A DNA stretch of 64,000 nt, taken from the NCBI RefSeq assembly GCF_014651515.1, contig NZ_BMXA01000001.1:744001-808000 (forward strand). Reading direction: 5' to 3'. Under the pieces are notes generated by a model that saw nothing but the letters and a program-made list of their open reading frames with translations, made no database searches and was not told the origin of the DNA. Made by a program: the position numbers and the translations under genes. Below, in pieces: positions 16,830 to 25,398 of the stretch. Source of the DNA: Arenicella chitinivorans. GTDB taxonomy: Bacteria; Pseudomonadota; Gammaproteobacteria; Arenicellales; Arenicellaceae. Positions within the stretch are counted from its first letter, which is position 1; each line of letters begins with the position of its first letter.

Positions 16830-17529
16830 TCGGCAGCGGTGGGTGCAAGCGATATCCACGGCCGTGTAGGGTCTTAATCAAATTGACACCAAAATGTTGT
16901 TGTAAGCGTTTTCGTAGTGAGTAGACGTGGGTTCGGAGTACGTTCACGTCCACTTCGCGTTCGGCCCAAAGTTTTTCACTCAGTTCCTTATACGGTACGA
17001 AGTTGGGGTGTGCCCGAACTATGATCTCGAAGATTTGAGCGCCCATGCCAGACAATGCGGTGGGATTTTTCCCATCAATGCTCACTTCTAATGTGCCGAG
17101 GTTGAGTTGGACACTGTCCGCACGAATTTCCGTGGTTTCTGCACCCGTCGAGCGCCGATGTAATGCTTCAATACGCAATTGCAATTCTCTGAGCTGAAAT
17201 GGCTTGACCAGATAATCATCGGCACCGACCTTGAAGCCTTCTTCTTTGCTTCGCATTTCACCTTTGGCCGTCATGATGATGACTGGTACGGTCGATTTGA
17301 GGTCTTCCCGAATCCGGCGGCAGATTTCTATTCCGCCAATCCCAGGCAGCCCCAGGTCTAAGGCTACTACATCATAATGATTGGTCGCCAGTAGGTGCAG
17401 CGCAGTCAGCCCATCGGCAGCAAAGTCAATGATGTAGCGTTTTTCGCCGAAAAATTCGCTCAGGTTCTGAGACAGCGCAGTGTGATCTTCTATCACCAAC
17501 AACCGGATGCGTCCATTAAATTTTACCAT
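16822..17529 (-). CDS. OmpR/PhoB-family response regulator
   Basis: A 235-residue transcription factor. The receiver domain has acidic residues in LLVIEDH, phospho-acceptor D58 in ALDLGLPG, the conserved T/K positions in IIMTAKG and YLVKPF, and ends near residue 120. A winged-helix DNA-binding domain follows (about 135-230: ELSEKLWAEREVDVNVLRTHVYSLRKRL ... GRGYRL, read as separate blocks). It is the upstream gene of the pair and overlaps the kinase by 8 bases. The regulon is unknown. Confidence 0.95.
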   Translation of the reverse strand: MVKFNGRIRLLVIEDHTALSQNLSEFFGEKRYIIDFAADGLTALHLLATNHYDVVALDLGLPGIGGIEICRRIREDLKSTVPVIIMTAKGEMRSKEEGFKVGADDYLVKPFQLRELQLRIEALHRRSTGAETTEIRADSVQLNLGTLEVSIDGKNPTALSGMGAQIFEIIVRAHPNFVPYKELSEKLWAEREVDVNVLRTHVYSLRKRLQQHFGVNLIKTLHGRGYRLHPPLPND

Positions 17530-17832
17530 TGCCTCATACCAAATTCGTTCGACCTGAAATCACTATATTTTGCCGCAACCAAGGGGCGTTGAGGCGATAT
17601 TGGGCAAAGTAGCGTAGAAAGAATGGACCCCAGCGTCAAGTATTTCTCCGTGCAGTCTACGTGTAGCGCGCGAGGCAGTTTGATGATTATTTGAGATTTA
17701 ATTGATGCGGGTTTGTTGAGCGGTGCCGTAAGCTCTCGGTCCTTGACGATCAGGCCATGTGTGTGTGGACAAACCGTCATTTAACGAGACGTTATATTAA
17801 TGTTTGTGTGAGTCGCTACCGGAGATTGGTCG
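17530..17832. other. 303-base divergent intergenic region
   Basis: It must hold the promoters of the two-component operon (-) and the Roadblock gene (+). A small dyad, TAACG-AGA-CGTTA (17781-17793), lies about 40 bases before the Roadblock start and could be a regulator site. I see no other structure and no credible gene. Confidence 0.4.
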
Positions 17833-18225
17833 GTGACTGGGTTGTGGAAAGTGGGTATTAAAATGGCTGGAAATATTGATCAAAGCTTACAAGAACTGAT
17901 GAATGTCGATGGCGCGATCGGCTGTTGTATCGCGGATTACACGTCGGGAATGACGCTTGGTGCGACGGGATCAACTGTGGATCTTGAGCTTGCGGCTGCG
18001 GGGATTACCCAAGTCGTTAAAGCGAAAATGCGCACTATGAAAGAGTTGGGTATCAGTGGCGAGATAGACGACATTCTGATTACCCTGCAAGATCAGTTTC
18101 ATGTGATTCGTCCAACCGCGAAACACAAAGGGTTGTTCATCTATCTGGTACTAGATAAAACGCGTGCAAACTTGGCGCTGGCTCGCCGTAAGGTGAGCAA
18201 TGTGGAAGCTGGCATCGAGATATAA
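17833..18225 (+). CDS. Roadblock/LC7-like domain protein
   Basis: A 130-residue single-domain protein. The pattern LQELMNVDGAIGCCIADYTSGMTLG, with a central helix and a final strand LFIYLVLDKTRANLALAR, matches bacterial Roadblock/LC7 proteins, which often pair with small GTPases or polarity systems. Here it is an orphan, with no MglA-like GTPase nearby. A GTG at 17833 has a GGAG site 8 bases upstream. The ATG at 17863 gives the more usual N-terminus MAGNIDQ, so the first ten residues are uncertain. The function is not known. Confidence 0.75.
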   Translation: MTGLWKVGIKMAGNIDQSLQELMNVDGAIGCCIADYTSGMTLGATGSTVDLELAAAGITQVVKAKMRTMKELGISGEIDDILITLQDQFHVIRPTAKHKGLFIYLVLDKTRANLALARRKVSNVEAGIEI

Positions 18226-18237
18226 ACCGTCTAAGTC

Positions 18238-18268
18238 AAGCGCACACATCAAACTAATGCGTGCGCTT
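18238..18268. terminator. hairpin between convergent Roadblock and TerC genes
   Basis: AAGCGCAC (18238-18245) pairs with GTGCGCTT (18261-18268) around a 15-base loop, 13 bases after the Roadblock stop codon and before the end of terC. No clear T-run follows on either strand, so its role as a terminator is moderate. Confidence 0.5.
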
Positions 18269-18301
18269 CACTCAGATCAGCACGTCGTTGATCGGCACGG
18301 T

Positions 18302-19063
18302 TTAGTGCTTTTTGGGTTCGCCCTCCAAGTAGCGACTTAGTTGCATCGTTTCGACCTCTTTATTACGGCGTGCTCGAATGTTGATCAATTCTACGCTTAA
18401 GGAAAACGCCATCGCGAAGTAGATGTACCCTTTGGGTATGTGCAGATCTAGCCCCTGCGCGATTAACGCAACGCCAATCAGTATCAGAAATGCCAGTGCT
18501 AAGATTTTGATGGTTGGGTTGCGTTCGACAAATTCACCAATGGTTTTGGCTGCTAGCATCATTACCACGATGGACGTCAGTACCGCCAACACCATGATTG
18601 AGATGTGTTGGACCATGCCGATCGCGGTGATGACCGAATCAAGTGAAAATACAACATCAACAATGGCGATTTGTGTCAGGATAATGCCGAAGGCTGCTGC
18701 TGGTTTGGCAGTCGCGGTTGGGTGATTAATCTCCAGGCTATGGTGAATTTCCAGTGTCGACTTGGCCAACAAAAATAGACCACCTCCGATAAGAATAATG
18801 TCGCGACCTGAAATCGCCTCGCCTAAAATGGAAATTATGGGCGCGGTTAACTTCATGATCCAAAACAGACCAATCAACAGCATTAATCGCATGACCAGTG
18901 CCAGACTCAAACCGAGCAAACGTGCGCGGTCCCGCTGTGATTCGGGCAGACGTCCTACCAGTATCGAGATGAAGATAAGATTGTCGATGCCAAGCACAAT
19001 CTCCAGCGATACCAAAGAAATAAGCGCAATCCACCCTTCGGTGGTGGTGATCCATTCGAACAA
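18302..19063 (-). CDS. TerC family integral membrane protein
   Basis: A 253-residue protein with seven predicted membrane helices. The TerC signatures are clear: LEIVLGIDNLIFISIL near residues 20-37 and VDVVFSLDSVITAIGM near 130-146, whose acidic residues probably bind or transport metal. The tail is charged and ends KKH. TerC proteins are linked to tellurite resistance and, in better studied cases, to Mn2+ export to metalloenzymes at the membrane. The ATG at the 5' end has no competitor. It converges with the Roadblock gene. Confidence 0.93.
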   Translation of the reverse strand: MFEWITTTEGWIALISLVSLEIVLGIDNLIFISILVGRLPESQRDRARLLGLSLALVMRLMLLIGLFWIMKLTAPIISILGEAISGRDIILIGGGLFLLAKSTLEIHHSLEINHPTATAKPAAAFGIILTQIAIVDVVFSLDSVITAIGMVQHISIMVLAVLTSIVVMMLAAKTIGEFVERNPTIKILALAFLILIGVALIAQGLDLHIPKGYIYFAMAFSLSVELINIRARRNKEVETMQLSRYLEGEPKKH

Positions 19064-19293
19064 TTCAGGCCTCTAACCGAGCAGTATTAAATCATGAGAG
19101 TAAGCGAGATTATGAACTAAGTTGCGACCCTTTCGCTTGCTTCATTGCAAATATTCTCGAAAGCTTAGACCAAAGTCCCTATCTCTGCCTGTAACAACTT
19201 TCTATAGTGATTCCGTTAACTATTTTCGGTTGGGTTCCAAAATATAGTTTGAATTGATGCGCTCAGCGTATTGAATACAGGGTTGATTATTCC

Positions 19294-19617
19294 ATGCACA
19301 ATGAAAAACAACGGGACTTAGACGCATCCACGTCAAGACGCTCACTTTTGAAAGGCGTCGGCTTAGGGTCAGTCTGGTCCACGCCGATAGTGTCGTCGAT
19401 CTTGCTGCCAGCACATGCGCAAACTAGCGCGGCAATTTGTGCAACAGACAGTACGGTGGGTGGCCCACTTTCCGGCAATCCCAGCGACGCGGCGACTTGT
19501 CAGGCGGCATGTGAATTTGAGGCCGCTAGCGAAGGTGCTCAGCTGTGTGATGTGCGTGAGGTTTCAACCGGAAGTGGAACAGATTGTTCGTGTGACTTAG
19601 ATCTACCAAGCTCATAA
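19294..19617 (+). CDS. small Tat-exported cysteine-rich protein
   Basis: A 107-residue protein with a twin-arginine signal (STSRRSLLKGVGLGSVW, then a hydrophobic stretch ending LLPAHAQT, about residue 44). The mature part, about 63 residues, carries six cysteines (one in AICATDS, TCQAAC, QLC, DCSC), enough for three disulfides or a metal site. Tat export suggests folding or cofactor binding before export. It precedes the TolC/HlyD/GT2/GH26 operon by 188 bases on the same strand, so it might be linked to it. I do not recognise the mature domain. Confidence 0.65.
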   Translation: MHNEKQRDLDASTSRRSLLKGVGLGSVWSTPIVSSILLPAHAQTSAAICATDSTVGGPLSGNPSDAATCQAACEFEAASEGAQLCDVREVSTGSGTDCSCDLDLPSS

Positions 19618-19757
19618 CGCGACTCAGATCGCGGTGCTTGTCTAAATTCAAGTTATACGATTGGTGGGTAAAGTGTTGGGCCAGTCAGGGTAAGACCGTC
19701 TGGGTTGGGTGTGCTCCATGGCGTTGAGGTCATCGGGTTTTGGTTTTCTAATTAAAG

Positions 19758-19777
19758 CAGTGGCCACAAAGCCACTG
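19758..19777 (+). promoter_or_regulatory. leader hairpin before the exopolysaccharide operon
   Basis: CAGTGGC (19758-19764) and GCCACTG (19771-19777) make a perfect 7-bp stem with a 6-base loop, followed by ATAAATAATTTTTCG. It ends 28 bases before the TolC start codon. It could terminate the upstream Tat gene or act as an attenuator for the operon. Confidence 0.5.
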
Positions 19778-19805
19778 ATAAATAATTTTTCGTGGGGAAA
19801 AATTT

Positions 19806-21143
19806 ATGGGTACAACATGCTCGTTCGTTCGACACGGCGCCATCGCGCTCGTTTCTTCTTTTGCCGTAATTTCATCTGCCAGCGCGGGGCCATTGGAGTC
19901 TGCTATTGCATCTGAGCTGGCGCGTGAGCTCGAAAATTCGGCTCAGACTTATCAGCACCAAGCCATGGAGGCGCGAGTGAAGGCAGCCCGTGCGGATTTA
20001 TTCCCAGCGGTCAAACTCAAGGGCATTGAAGCCCGGCGCCACGAATCTGTGCGCGCAGTGGAGTCAAGCTTGATCCGCGATGGCGAAAACACCTTTGACA
20101 ACTCGCGTTTTACTGCATCGATCTCACAACCAATTTTTGATAAAGAGATTTATGGCCAAATCGCCGAGGCCAAAGCCTACACCAAATTCAGTCAAGATGC
20201 CTTGGCACTGGAAAAATCCGAAATCGCCGAAACGTTTTTGACGGCCTATCTGGCAATTGCCAAAGGGAAAGAGCTGCGTGAGTCTTACGGACGTTCCGTT
20301 TCACTACTGGCGCAAGAAAAGCAGCGAGCTACTAAAAAGCTAGAGGCAAACCTGATCACAGTACGTGAATTGAACTCGATCAATGCGATGCTGTTGAATA
20401 CCCAAAAGAATCGAGAATTCTATAATTCAACCACAGCCCGCAGCCGCTCGTATCTGGATTCCCGTTTAGTTGGAGGAGCGGAAGCAGTCCCAGTGATCGA
20501 TAGTCGATCGAACTTTGCCGGTTTGGCTGCACCCTCTGAGCCTGTTACTGGCGGCGCCATGATGGATGCCGATGTCATTAGTTTGCGTACCGACATCGAG
20601 TTGCTGAATGCGCGGGAGTCAACAGAGCGTGCGAAGCGTTTACCGAAAGTAAGCTTGGTGGCACAGTATGAATACGATGATGCTGCCGAAACGGTGTTTG
20701 GGGGTCCCAATCAAATCGAAGACTACGAAGTTGGCATTCAGCTCGAATGGAAATTATTTCGCGGCGGTCAATCACGCCATAAAATCAGTGAAATTAACGC
20801 CCTCAGAAACGCCAAGCAAGCACGTTTAAATAAGATGCTGGCGACTGCTGAAGGCGGCTTGGAACTGCAAGTGAGTGCCTTTGAACAGGCTAAGCGTCGA
20901 CTTGAGTTAGAGCAAGAGGTCATGCGTTACCGAGAAGAGCTCAACAGCGCGAGCGACAGCGCTTATCAAGCGGGCAAAGAAGGCTTGATGGACTATATTG
21001 GCGCACAGCTGCAATTAGAAGACAGCCGTCGTGCCGTGATCTCAGCAAAGTACGATTTACTAGATCAGTACGTCCGCATGCACAGTCTGGCTGCCACCCT
21101 GTTAGATCAAGCCGTGCCGGAGATTGACGGATATTTCAATTAA
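19806..21143 (+). CDS. TolC-family outer-membrane export channel
   Basis: A 445-residue protein with a signal peptide (cleavage near SASAGP, residue 28). It has the long heptad-like helices of the TolC/OEP fold in two internally similar halves. The segments around residues 50-75 (EARVKAARADLFPAVKLKG) and 255-290 (RTDIELLNARE, then RAKRLPKVSLVAQYEYDD) are the duplicated helix-to-strand transitions. It forms an outer-membrane and periplasm-spanning channel. It is the first gene of an operon with an HlyD adaptor, a cellulose-synthase-like GT2 and a GH26 hydrolase. That suggests it exports the polysaccharide made by the GT2 instead of a protein or drug. Confidence 0.88.
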   Translation: MGTTCSFVRHGAIALVSSFAVISSASAGPLESAIASELARELENSAQTYQHQAMEARVKAARADLFPAVKLKGIEARRHESVRAVESSLIRDGENTFDNSRFTASISQPIFDKEIYGQIAEAKAYTKFSQDALALEKSEIAETFLTAYLAIAKGKELRESYGRSVSLLAQEKQRATKKLEANLITVRELNSINAMLLNTQKNREFYNSTTARSRSYLDSRLVGGAEAVPVIDSRSNFAGLAAPSEPVTGGAMMDADVISLRTDIELLNARESTERAKRLPKVSLVAQYEYDDAAETVFGGPNQIEDYEVGIQLEWKLFRGGQSRHKISEINALRNAKQARLNKMLATAEGGLELQVSAFEQAKRRLELEQEVMRYREELNSASDSAYQAGKEGLMDYIGAQLQLEDSRRAVISAKYDLLDQYVRMHSLAATLLDQAVPEIDGYFN

Positions 21144-21199
21144 GTCTTGCGAGTTACCTGACTCTCGTGACTACCTAAATCGGTTAAAACTAGTCTCTT

Positions 21200-21229
21200 G
21201 TCGGCATGCCGCTCTGCGTGTGTGCCGAC
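21200..21229 (+). other. intercistronic hairpin between tolC-like and hlyD-like genes
   Basis: GTCGGCA (21200-21206) pairs with TGCCGAC (21223-21229) around a 16-base loop in the 115-base gap. No U tract follows. It may tune relative expression or mark an RNA processing site inside the operon. Confidence 0.35.
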
Positions 21230-21258
21230 TCGTCTAGATCAGCTGCAGAGATCTAAAC

Positions 21259-22440
21259 ATGCAAAAAATTCGAATCGTTATTTCGATCCTCCTAATCACA
21301 GTGTCTCTCTGGGCACTGTTTTTGCCGCCGGTATTTCCTTCCAGCGCGCACGCCGTGGTCAATGCGAAAACTTATCAGCTAACGGCATCGTCATCAGGTG
21401 TCGTCAGCAACTTATTCATCACTGAGCGCCAATCCATCGAGGCTGGTGAAGTGGCGGTGGAGATCAAACAGGATCAAGCGCTCATTCTGGATGAAATTAA
21501 CGCGCTCAGCTCGGATGTCAAGCAAACCGAAGAAGAGTTGATGGCGGTCAGTGAGGCGCTCAACGATCAGGGTGCAGCGAATACCGAGATGCGCCGGCGA
21601 GAACTTGTCCAAATTGATGCGGAGATCGCATTGGCGAAACAGCGTTTGAGTGATGCGAAAAGCATGGCTGCCTTAGCGGTTCAAAATGAGCGCCAACACG
21701 CGAGCCTGCTTGACAGTAAGGTGATTACACTGGCGGAATTTCAGGCTACTAAAACAGCCAATATGGAAGCGCGCACGTTGGTGAATGAGACTGAAGCCGC
21801 TCTTGAACGCGCGAAAATATCACGAGCCCAGATTAAGGCGCAAAACCAGGCCGCCAGCAATACCTGGAGTGGATCGGAGATACTGGATCCAATGCAGCAA
21901 TCGCTAACGCTTCGTAAGTCTGTGCTGCAGGCGGAATTGAATGCCGCCCAGCGCAAAATTACACAATTACAAGCCACATTGGCTGCCGGCGCTGCGCACT
22001 CACAGTCGGCCCCGATTGATGGTCTGGTCTGGAAACTGAACGTGATTACCGGGCAACCTGTGGCGCGTAATGCACCGATATTGTCGGTGGCGCATCCCGG
22101 TAGTGTGTTCGTGGAAGCCTATCTTGCGCGCCATTTTTTGGATGCAGTCGCGGTCGGCGACCACGCGGTAATCTATCTCAACAAGGGTAACAAGCTGTAC
22201 AACGGCACCGTGAAATCGATCATGGCATTGGAGGATGGCGGTGCCGACGGCGAAGACTCCGCCATAGCGTCGGTCTCTCCGGGTAATTTCAGTATCAAAC
22301 TCACGATCGCGATTACTGACGGCGATATTCTGCTTAGTGACATCGGGCGGTTAGGCAAAGTGATTATTACCAGCTCTGAGCCGTCGATCGCGGAAAAAAT
22401 CATGGTGGCCCTGAGTATTGCGCTCAGGACCAACGCTTAG
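21259..22440 (+). CDS. HlyD-family periplasmic adaptor (membrane fusion protein)
   Basis: A 393-residue protein with one N-terminal membrane anchor (about residues 5-24). The first lipoyl half is SSGVVSNLFITERQSIEAGEVAVEI near residues 47-72. A long coiled-coil hairpin spans about 78-240, and the second lipoyl half (APIDGLVWKLNVITGQPVARNAPIL) is near 250-276. A beta-barrel domain with VFVEAYLARHFLDAVAVGD follows. Such proteins bridge the inner membrane to a TolC channel. Adaptors paired with GT2 synthases are known from mixed-linkage beta-glucan (BgsB) and alginate (Alg44) systems. The gene sits between the TolC and synthase genes, 23 bases before the latter. Confidence 0.88.
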   Translation: MQKIRIVISILLITVSLWALFLPPVFPSSAHAVVNAKTYQLTASSSGVVSNLFITERQSIEAGEVAVEIKQDQALILDEINALSSDVKQTEEELMAVSEALNDQGAANTEMRRRELVQIDAEIALAKQRLSDAKSMAALAVQNERQHASLLDSKVITLAEFQATKTANMEARTLVNETEAALERAKISRAQIKAQNQAASNTWSGSEILDPMQQSLTLRKSVLQAELNAAQRKITQLQATLAAGAAHSQSAPIDGLVWKLNVITGQPVARNAPILSVAHPGSVFVEAYLARHFLDAVAVGDHAVIYLNKGNKLYNGTVKSIMALEDGGADGEDSAIASVSPGNFSIKLTIAITDGDILLSDIGRLGKVIITSSEPSIAEKIMVALSIALRTNA

Positions 22441-22463
22441 GTAATCAGGAGGAGATCGCTGCC

Positions 22464-24134
22464 ATGGCACAATTGTATCCCGGTGTGTTAGCCAACTTGC
22501 TCTTGGTTCTCGGTTTGGTCATTCTGTACAAATCAGCCCATCGTCAACACCGTATGGTGAGGCTGTTAATCGCCATCCTGTTTGTGGTAGTCAATGTGCG
22601 CTACTTGAACTGGCGCTACACACAGACTTTGCCGACATTCGACTTCTCGTTAGAGAGCATTTGGATGCATACCTTTTACTTGTTCGAGGCGCTCTCGGCC
22701 ATTCTGCTCAATTGGCATTTTTTCGTTTTAGTCGCGCCAACGAATCGTAGCGCTGAGGCTGATCGTTGGGAAGAGATTTTGCGCGGCCAGAAGGAACTGC
22801 CTGACGTGGATATCTTGATTCCAACCTTCAATGAGCCGCCTGAGATGTTGATAGACACGATTCGGGCGGCCAAATCAGTGCAGTACCCAAACTTTAAGGT
22901 CTGGGTGCTAGACGATGGAAACCGTGATTGGCTGCGCGATATGGCGAGTGAGCAAGGTGTTGGTTATATCCGACGCGAGCAGCGTATCAATTTCAAGGCG
23001 GGTAATTTAAACCACGCTCTAAAGTTGATTTCAGGTGAGGTTGTGTGTGTGGTCGACTCTGATTTTCAATTACACGCCAATTTTCTCTGGCGTACCGTCG
23101 GGATGCTCAATGAGCCAAAAATGGCATTGATTCAAACCCCGCAAATTTACCGCAACTCAGACGCCATACAACATAATCTAGGTGGTGAATTCGCCTGGAC
23201 TGAAGCGCAGTGTACTTTTTCAGACGTCATGCAGCCGGGCCGAGACCGCTGGGACAATGCGTTTTGCTATGGAACCAGTTTTGTTGTCCTGCGCAGCGCA
23301 TTGGACAAGATTGGTGGATTTTCTACCGAGACGGTGTCAGAAGACCTCGCGACTTCGTATCAGTTGATTGCTGAAGGCTATAAAGTGCGTTACCTCAACG
23401 AACCACTGAGTCATGGTCTCGCGACCCAGGACATCGTCGCGTTCGTAAAACAGCGCGCGCGCTGGTGTAGGGGTACGATGCAATGTTTATTGTCACCACA
23501 TGGTGTGTTGCGCAACCGATCACTCTCGATCGTAGATCGGCTGTTTTTTCTGGACCCGGTGCTGTATCACATCGGCAGTTTGTGGACGTTGATGTTGTTG
23601 CTCTCGCCAGCGGTGTATTGGTGGCTTGGTATTGCCCCGTTCTACACGGATTTTGGGCATTTACTGGTCGTGTTAGCGCCTAGGATCTTATTGGTGACAC
23701 TCGGTTTTTATTGGTTGAGCTACGGCAAAACAATTCCCATTGTTTCTGAAGTCGGTCGCATAGTGGGTATATTCCAGTTATGTAAGGGCGTCTTTGCCAC
23801 GTTGTTGAATCCGTTTAACCAAGAGTTTTCGGTTACGCTAAAGTCCAAGGAGGCCACCGACACGGTTGTGTATTGGAATTTAATGCTTCCGTTGATTGGT
23901 ATCGCTGTGCTGACTCTGACCGGCTTTTTGGCACGCTATCTCGGTTTCATGAATGACGATGTTCTGTGGCGAACTGACTTTGGTTTGATGATCTCACTCA
24001 CGGTCTACACGCTCTGGTTGTTGTATCTCTCATCTCTGGCCTGTGTTCAACGGCCTATGGTGATCAATCCGCATGTGAGCCGAATTGGCAGTGTCAAAAA
24101 GTCGATAAAGCAGCTCGCGCTGAGGCTGTTTTAG
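22464..24134 (+). CDS. processive GT2 polysaccharide synthase, cellulose-synthase-like, without PilZ domain
   Basis: A 556-residue inner-membrane glycosyltransferase. Helices lie at about residues 5-22, 32-50 and 66-88. The catalytic GT2 domain has D150/D151 (LDDGN), D198-x-D200 (VDSDFQ), E293-D294 (VSEDLATS) and Q330-x-x-R333-W334 (QRARWCRG), the full D,D,D,Q(Q/R)xRW set of processive synthases. At least four C-terminal helices follow (about 360-535), with the interface-type motif NPFNQEFSVTLKS. BcsA proteins end in a PilZ c-di-GMP domain; here the chain stops about 25 residues after the last helix with no RxxxR or DxSxxG motif. The operon context suggests synthesis and export of a beta-glycan. 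GGAGGAG precedes the start. Confidence 0.93.
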   Translation: MAQLYPGVLANLLLVLGLVILYKSAHRQHRMVRLLIAILFVVVNVRYLNWRYTQTLPTFDFSLESIWMHTFYLFEALSAILLNWHFFVLVAPTNRSAEADRWEEILRGQKELPDVDILIPTFNEPPEMLIDTIRAAKSVQYPNFKVWVLDDGNRDWLRDMASEQGVGYIRREQRINFKAGNLNHALKLISGEVVCVVDSDFQLHANFLWRTVGMLNEPKMALIQTPQIYRNSDAIQHNLGGEFAWTEAQCTFSDVMQPGRDRWDNAFCYGTSFVVLRSALDKIGGFSTETVSEDLATSYQLIAEGYKVRYLNEPLSHGLATQDIVAFVKQRARWCRGTMQCLLSPHGVLRNRSLSIVDRLFFLDPVLYHIGSLWTLMLLLSPAVYWWLGIAPFYTDFGHLLVVLAPRILLVTLGFYWLSYGKTIPIVSEVGRIVGIFQLCKGVFATLLNPFNQEFSVTLKSKEATDTVVYWNLMLPLIGIAVLTLTGFLARYLGFMNDDVLWRTDFGLMISLTVYTLWLLYLSSLACVQRPMVINPHVSRIGSVKKSIKQLALRLF

Positions 24135-24142
24135 GAGAAAGT

Positions 24143-25126
24143 ATGCGACATCGCGTCTTACTAACCGTTTTATTTTTGAACTTGTTGTTGGGTGAATTGG
24201 TGACGGCAAGAGAAGATCAGAGTGTGCTGTTCTTCGCTGGTCAAAGCCGCGAAGAATTCGCCGACTACCTGACGCATGTTTGCGAACAAGGTAACGCGTG
24301 TCCGCGTCCGGTCGGGGCGGCGTTTTATACGTCACTGCATGGTAATGGTTTCGAACGACCACATGCCAATGCACCGGGTGACAATCATCAGGACTTTTGG
24401 TACTTGCAGTCGGTCTACAAACCACTGATGGTCCAGGTCGCATTATGGATGTCCCCCGAAGAGTTGGCGAAGGTTAACCAGGGTGAGTTCGATGTGCAGG
24501 TTGAACAGCTCGTGGATCGGCTCGCACAAAGCGGTCAACGAATATTTCTGCGTATAGGGTATGAGTTTGATGGGCCACACAATCGCTATCAACCAAACGA
24601 GTTCGTTGCGGCTTACCGAAAAATCGCCAAGCAGGCGCGACGGGCTAGCAATATTGAACTAGTCTGGCATTCGTTCGCAATGCTGCCGACCTATCAGGAG
24701 CGGGATGTGATGGCGTGGTATCCCGGTGATCGGTTCGTCGACTGGCTTGCCATCAGCTACTTTCAGGTCTCAGATGACGGATACCACGCAGGACCAAATC
24801 GCCAGCGTATCATCGAGATAGCCAAAGCAAAGCAAAAGCCGGTCATGATTGCTGAAGCGAGTGCAATTCGATACACCGTGACGCAAAAAGCCGCACAAGG
24901 AAAATCTTACTGGGACTACTGGTACAAACCCTTCTTCGACTTGATTGAATCCACACCGGAAATCAAAGCCGTATCGATGATCAATGTGAACTGGGACTCG
25001 CAGGCCCAACATCGTGTGTTGGAGTGGGGCGACGCTCGAATCGCCTCTGACGGCTATGTATTGAAACAGTGGCGCGAAAAAATGCATGCACCTTATTGGA
25101 AGTCGGTTCGCTACATAGACCAATAA
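24143..25126 (+). CDS. exported glycoside hydrolase family 26-like protein
   Basis: A 327-residue protein with a signal peptide (MRHRVLLTVLFLNLLLGELVTA). The fold and spacing match GH26: probable acid/base E141 in LRIGYEFDGPHN and probable nucleophile E238 in VMIAEASA, with the active-site Trp-rich segment NVNWDSQ after it. GH26 includes beta-mannanases and beta-1,3-1,4-glucanases (lichenases). It begins 8 bases after the synthase stop codon, so it is certainly co-transcribed. Periplasmic hydrolases of this sort (BcsZ, AlgL, PelA) trim or clear polymer during secretion. If the polymer is a mixed-linkage glucan, a GH26 lichenase would fit, but mannan is equally allowed. Confidence 0.85.
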   Translation: MRHRVLLTVLFLNLLLGELVTAREDQSVLFFAGQSREEFADYLTHVCEQGNACPRPVGAAFYTSLHGNGFERPHANAPGDNHQDFWYLQSVYKPLMVQVALWMSPEELAKVNQGEFDVQVEQLVDRLAQSGQRIFLRIGYEFDGPHNRYQPNEFVAAYRKIAKQARRASNIELVWHSFAMLPTYQERDVMAWYPGDRFVDWLAISYFQVSDDGYHAGPNRQRIIEIAKAKQKPVMIAEASAIRYTVTQKAAQGKSYWDYWYKPFFDLIESTPEIKAVSMINVNWDSQAQHRVLEWGDARIASDGYVLKQWREKMHAPYWKSVRYIDQ

Positions 25127-25398
25127 GGAAATTGTGATACTGAAAAGTACCGAGCAAACCAGCTATCATTTTTAAGCGCTTTGAATATTTGAAGGGCCGA
25201 GTTATTATTGGTGAAACAGCATGGTTAGCTTGATTTATACGTCATCTTGAAAATTTATGGTATTGATCGGTCGTGTATGAAGCTTCTCTCCAAAGGCGTG
25301 CTGGTCTCAGTCACAACTTAGAAGGCAATGCCGTCGTCACAATGAGCGGAGATAAGTTACCCAAATAATCACTTCAGAAAGGAATACTTGAATCTATA

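Noticed and set aside
17523-17780. 85-residue minus-strand frame upstream of the response regulator
   Set aside because: Covers the divergent promoter region, no ribosome site, composition not protein-like.
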